Shown here in pieces: positions 64,000 through 64,000 of a stretch of DNA of 64,000 bases (position 1 is the first letter of the stretch; each line of letters starts with the position of its first letter). Source of the stretch: Oscillospiraceae bacterium Zagget12 (GTDB taxonomy: Bacteria; Bacillota; Clostridia; UBA1381); NCBI GenBank assembly GCA_001941225.1, contig MSHM01000032.1, positions 40,591 to 104,590 on the forward strand, written 5' to 3'. A model generated the notes under the pieces. The model was not told the DNA's origin. It did not search any database and saw only the letters and a list, made by a program, of their open reading frames with translations. A program made the position numbers and the translations under genes.

Positions 64000-64000
64000 T

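Overview
The window reads as a chromosome segment of an anaerobic, endospore-forming, low-to-mid-GC Firmicute, most likely a member of Clostridia. Supporting evidence is a FapR-controlled type II fatty-acid operon using FabK, a redox repressor Rex, a T-box leader on thrS, split NifS/NifU Fe-S genes, and sporulation genes: a SpoVM-like 22-residue peptide, YunB, a SpoIVFB-like M50 protease and a SpoVB-like flippase. No rRNA, tRNA, CRISPR array or insertion sequence was seen.

Layout. 1-3413: end of a circularly permuted ATP-grasp gene, then alpha-E, transglutaminase and two M14-type peptidase paralogues, the second lacking a zinc-ligand histidine. 3459-7296 (minus): DEDDh exonuclease, TPM-domain membrane protein with PspA, and tmcAL. 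7491-9112: iscS-iscU. 9265-17069: fapR operator and the operon fapR-plsX-fabH-fabK-fabD-fabG-acpP-fabF-rnc, continuing into an Elp3-like radical SAM gene, smc and ftsY. 22589-28819: M18 aminopeptidase, then a lipoprotein metallo-beta-lactamase, a VTC-domain protein, DUF4956, a frameshifted beta-helix protein and a Gly/Met-rich membrane protein. 28896-40916: M50 protease, SpoIIIE/FtsK, YgiQ, FolD, flippase, aspS, DUF4340 protein, esterase. 40959-41207 (minus): two microgenes including spoVM. 41370-50209: NfeD, a class-A-beta-lactamase-like protein, SPFH protein, aconitase, rex, a P-loop/Asp23-like protein, uvrB and a small uncharacterised gene. 50221-59825: uvrA, T-box-thrS, yunB (frameshifted), ligA, M20 amidohydrolase, DUF6873 protein. 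59897-64000: the left end of an AT-rich integrated element (integrase, excisionase, a truncated methyltransferase, a broken regulator, a zinc-ribbon protein and a broken small gene); the element runs out of the window.

The most interesting non-coding signal is a dispersed two-hairpin leader. It has an imperfect inverted repeat (ATAACGYGAAAAATA ... TTTCTTTTCCRCGTTAT), then a GC-rich hairpin (TGCCGCC ... GGCGGCA), then GGAG and the start codon. It occurs three times (about 4080-4228 minus, 46931-47008 plus, 57803-57888 plus) in front of three unrelated genes and looks like a mobile or regulatory ribosome-binding module. Other leaders worth attention are those of rnc (a long stem before an RNase III gene), rex (two mutually exclusive hairpins and a Rex half-site) and yunB (its ribosome-binding site lies inside the thrS terminator stem).

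At least two genes (the beta-helix protein and yunB) carry a +1 frameshift at a run of A residues, so sequencing or assembly error has to be considered alongside true decay. All assignments are from reading the sequence; no database search was run.
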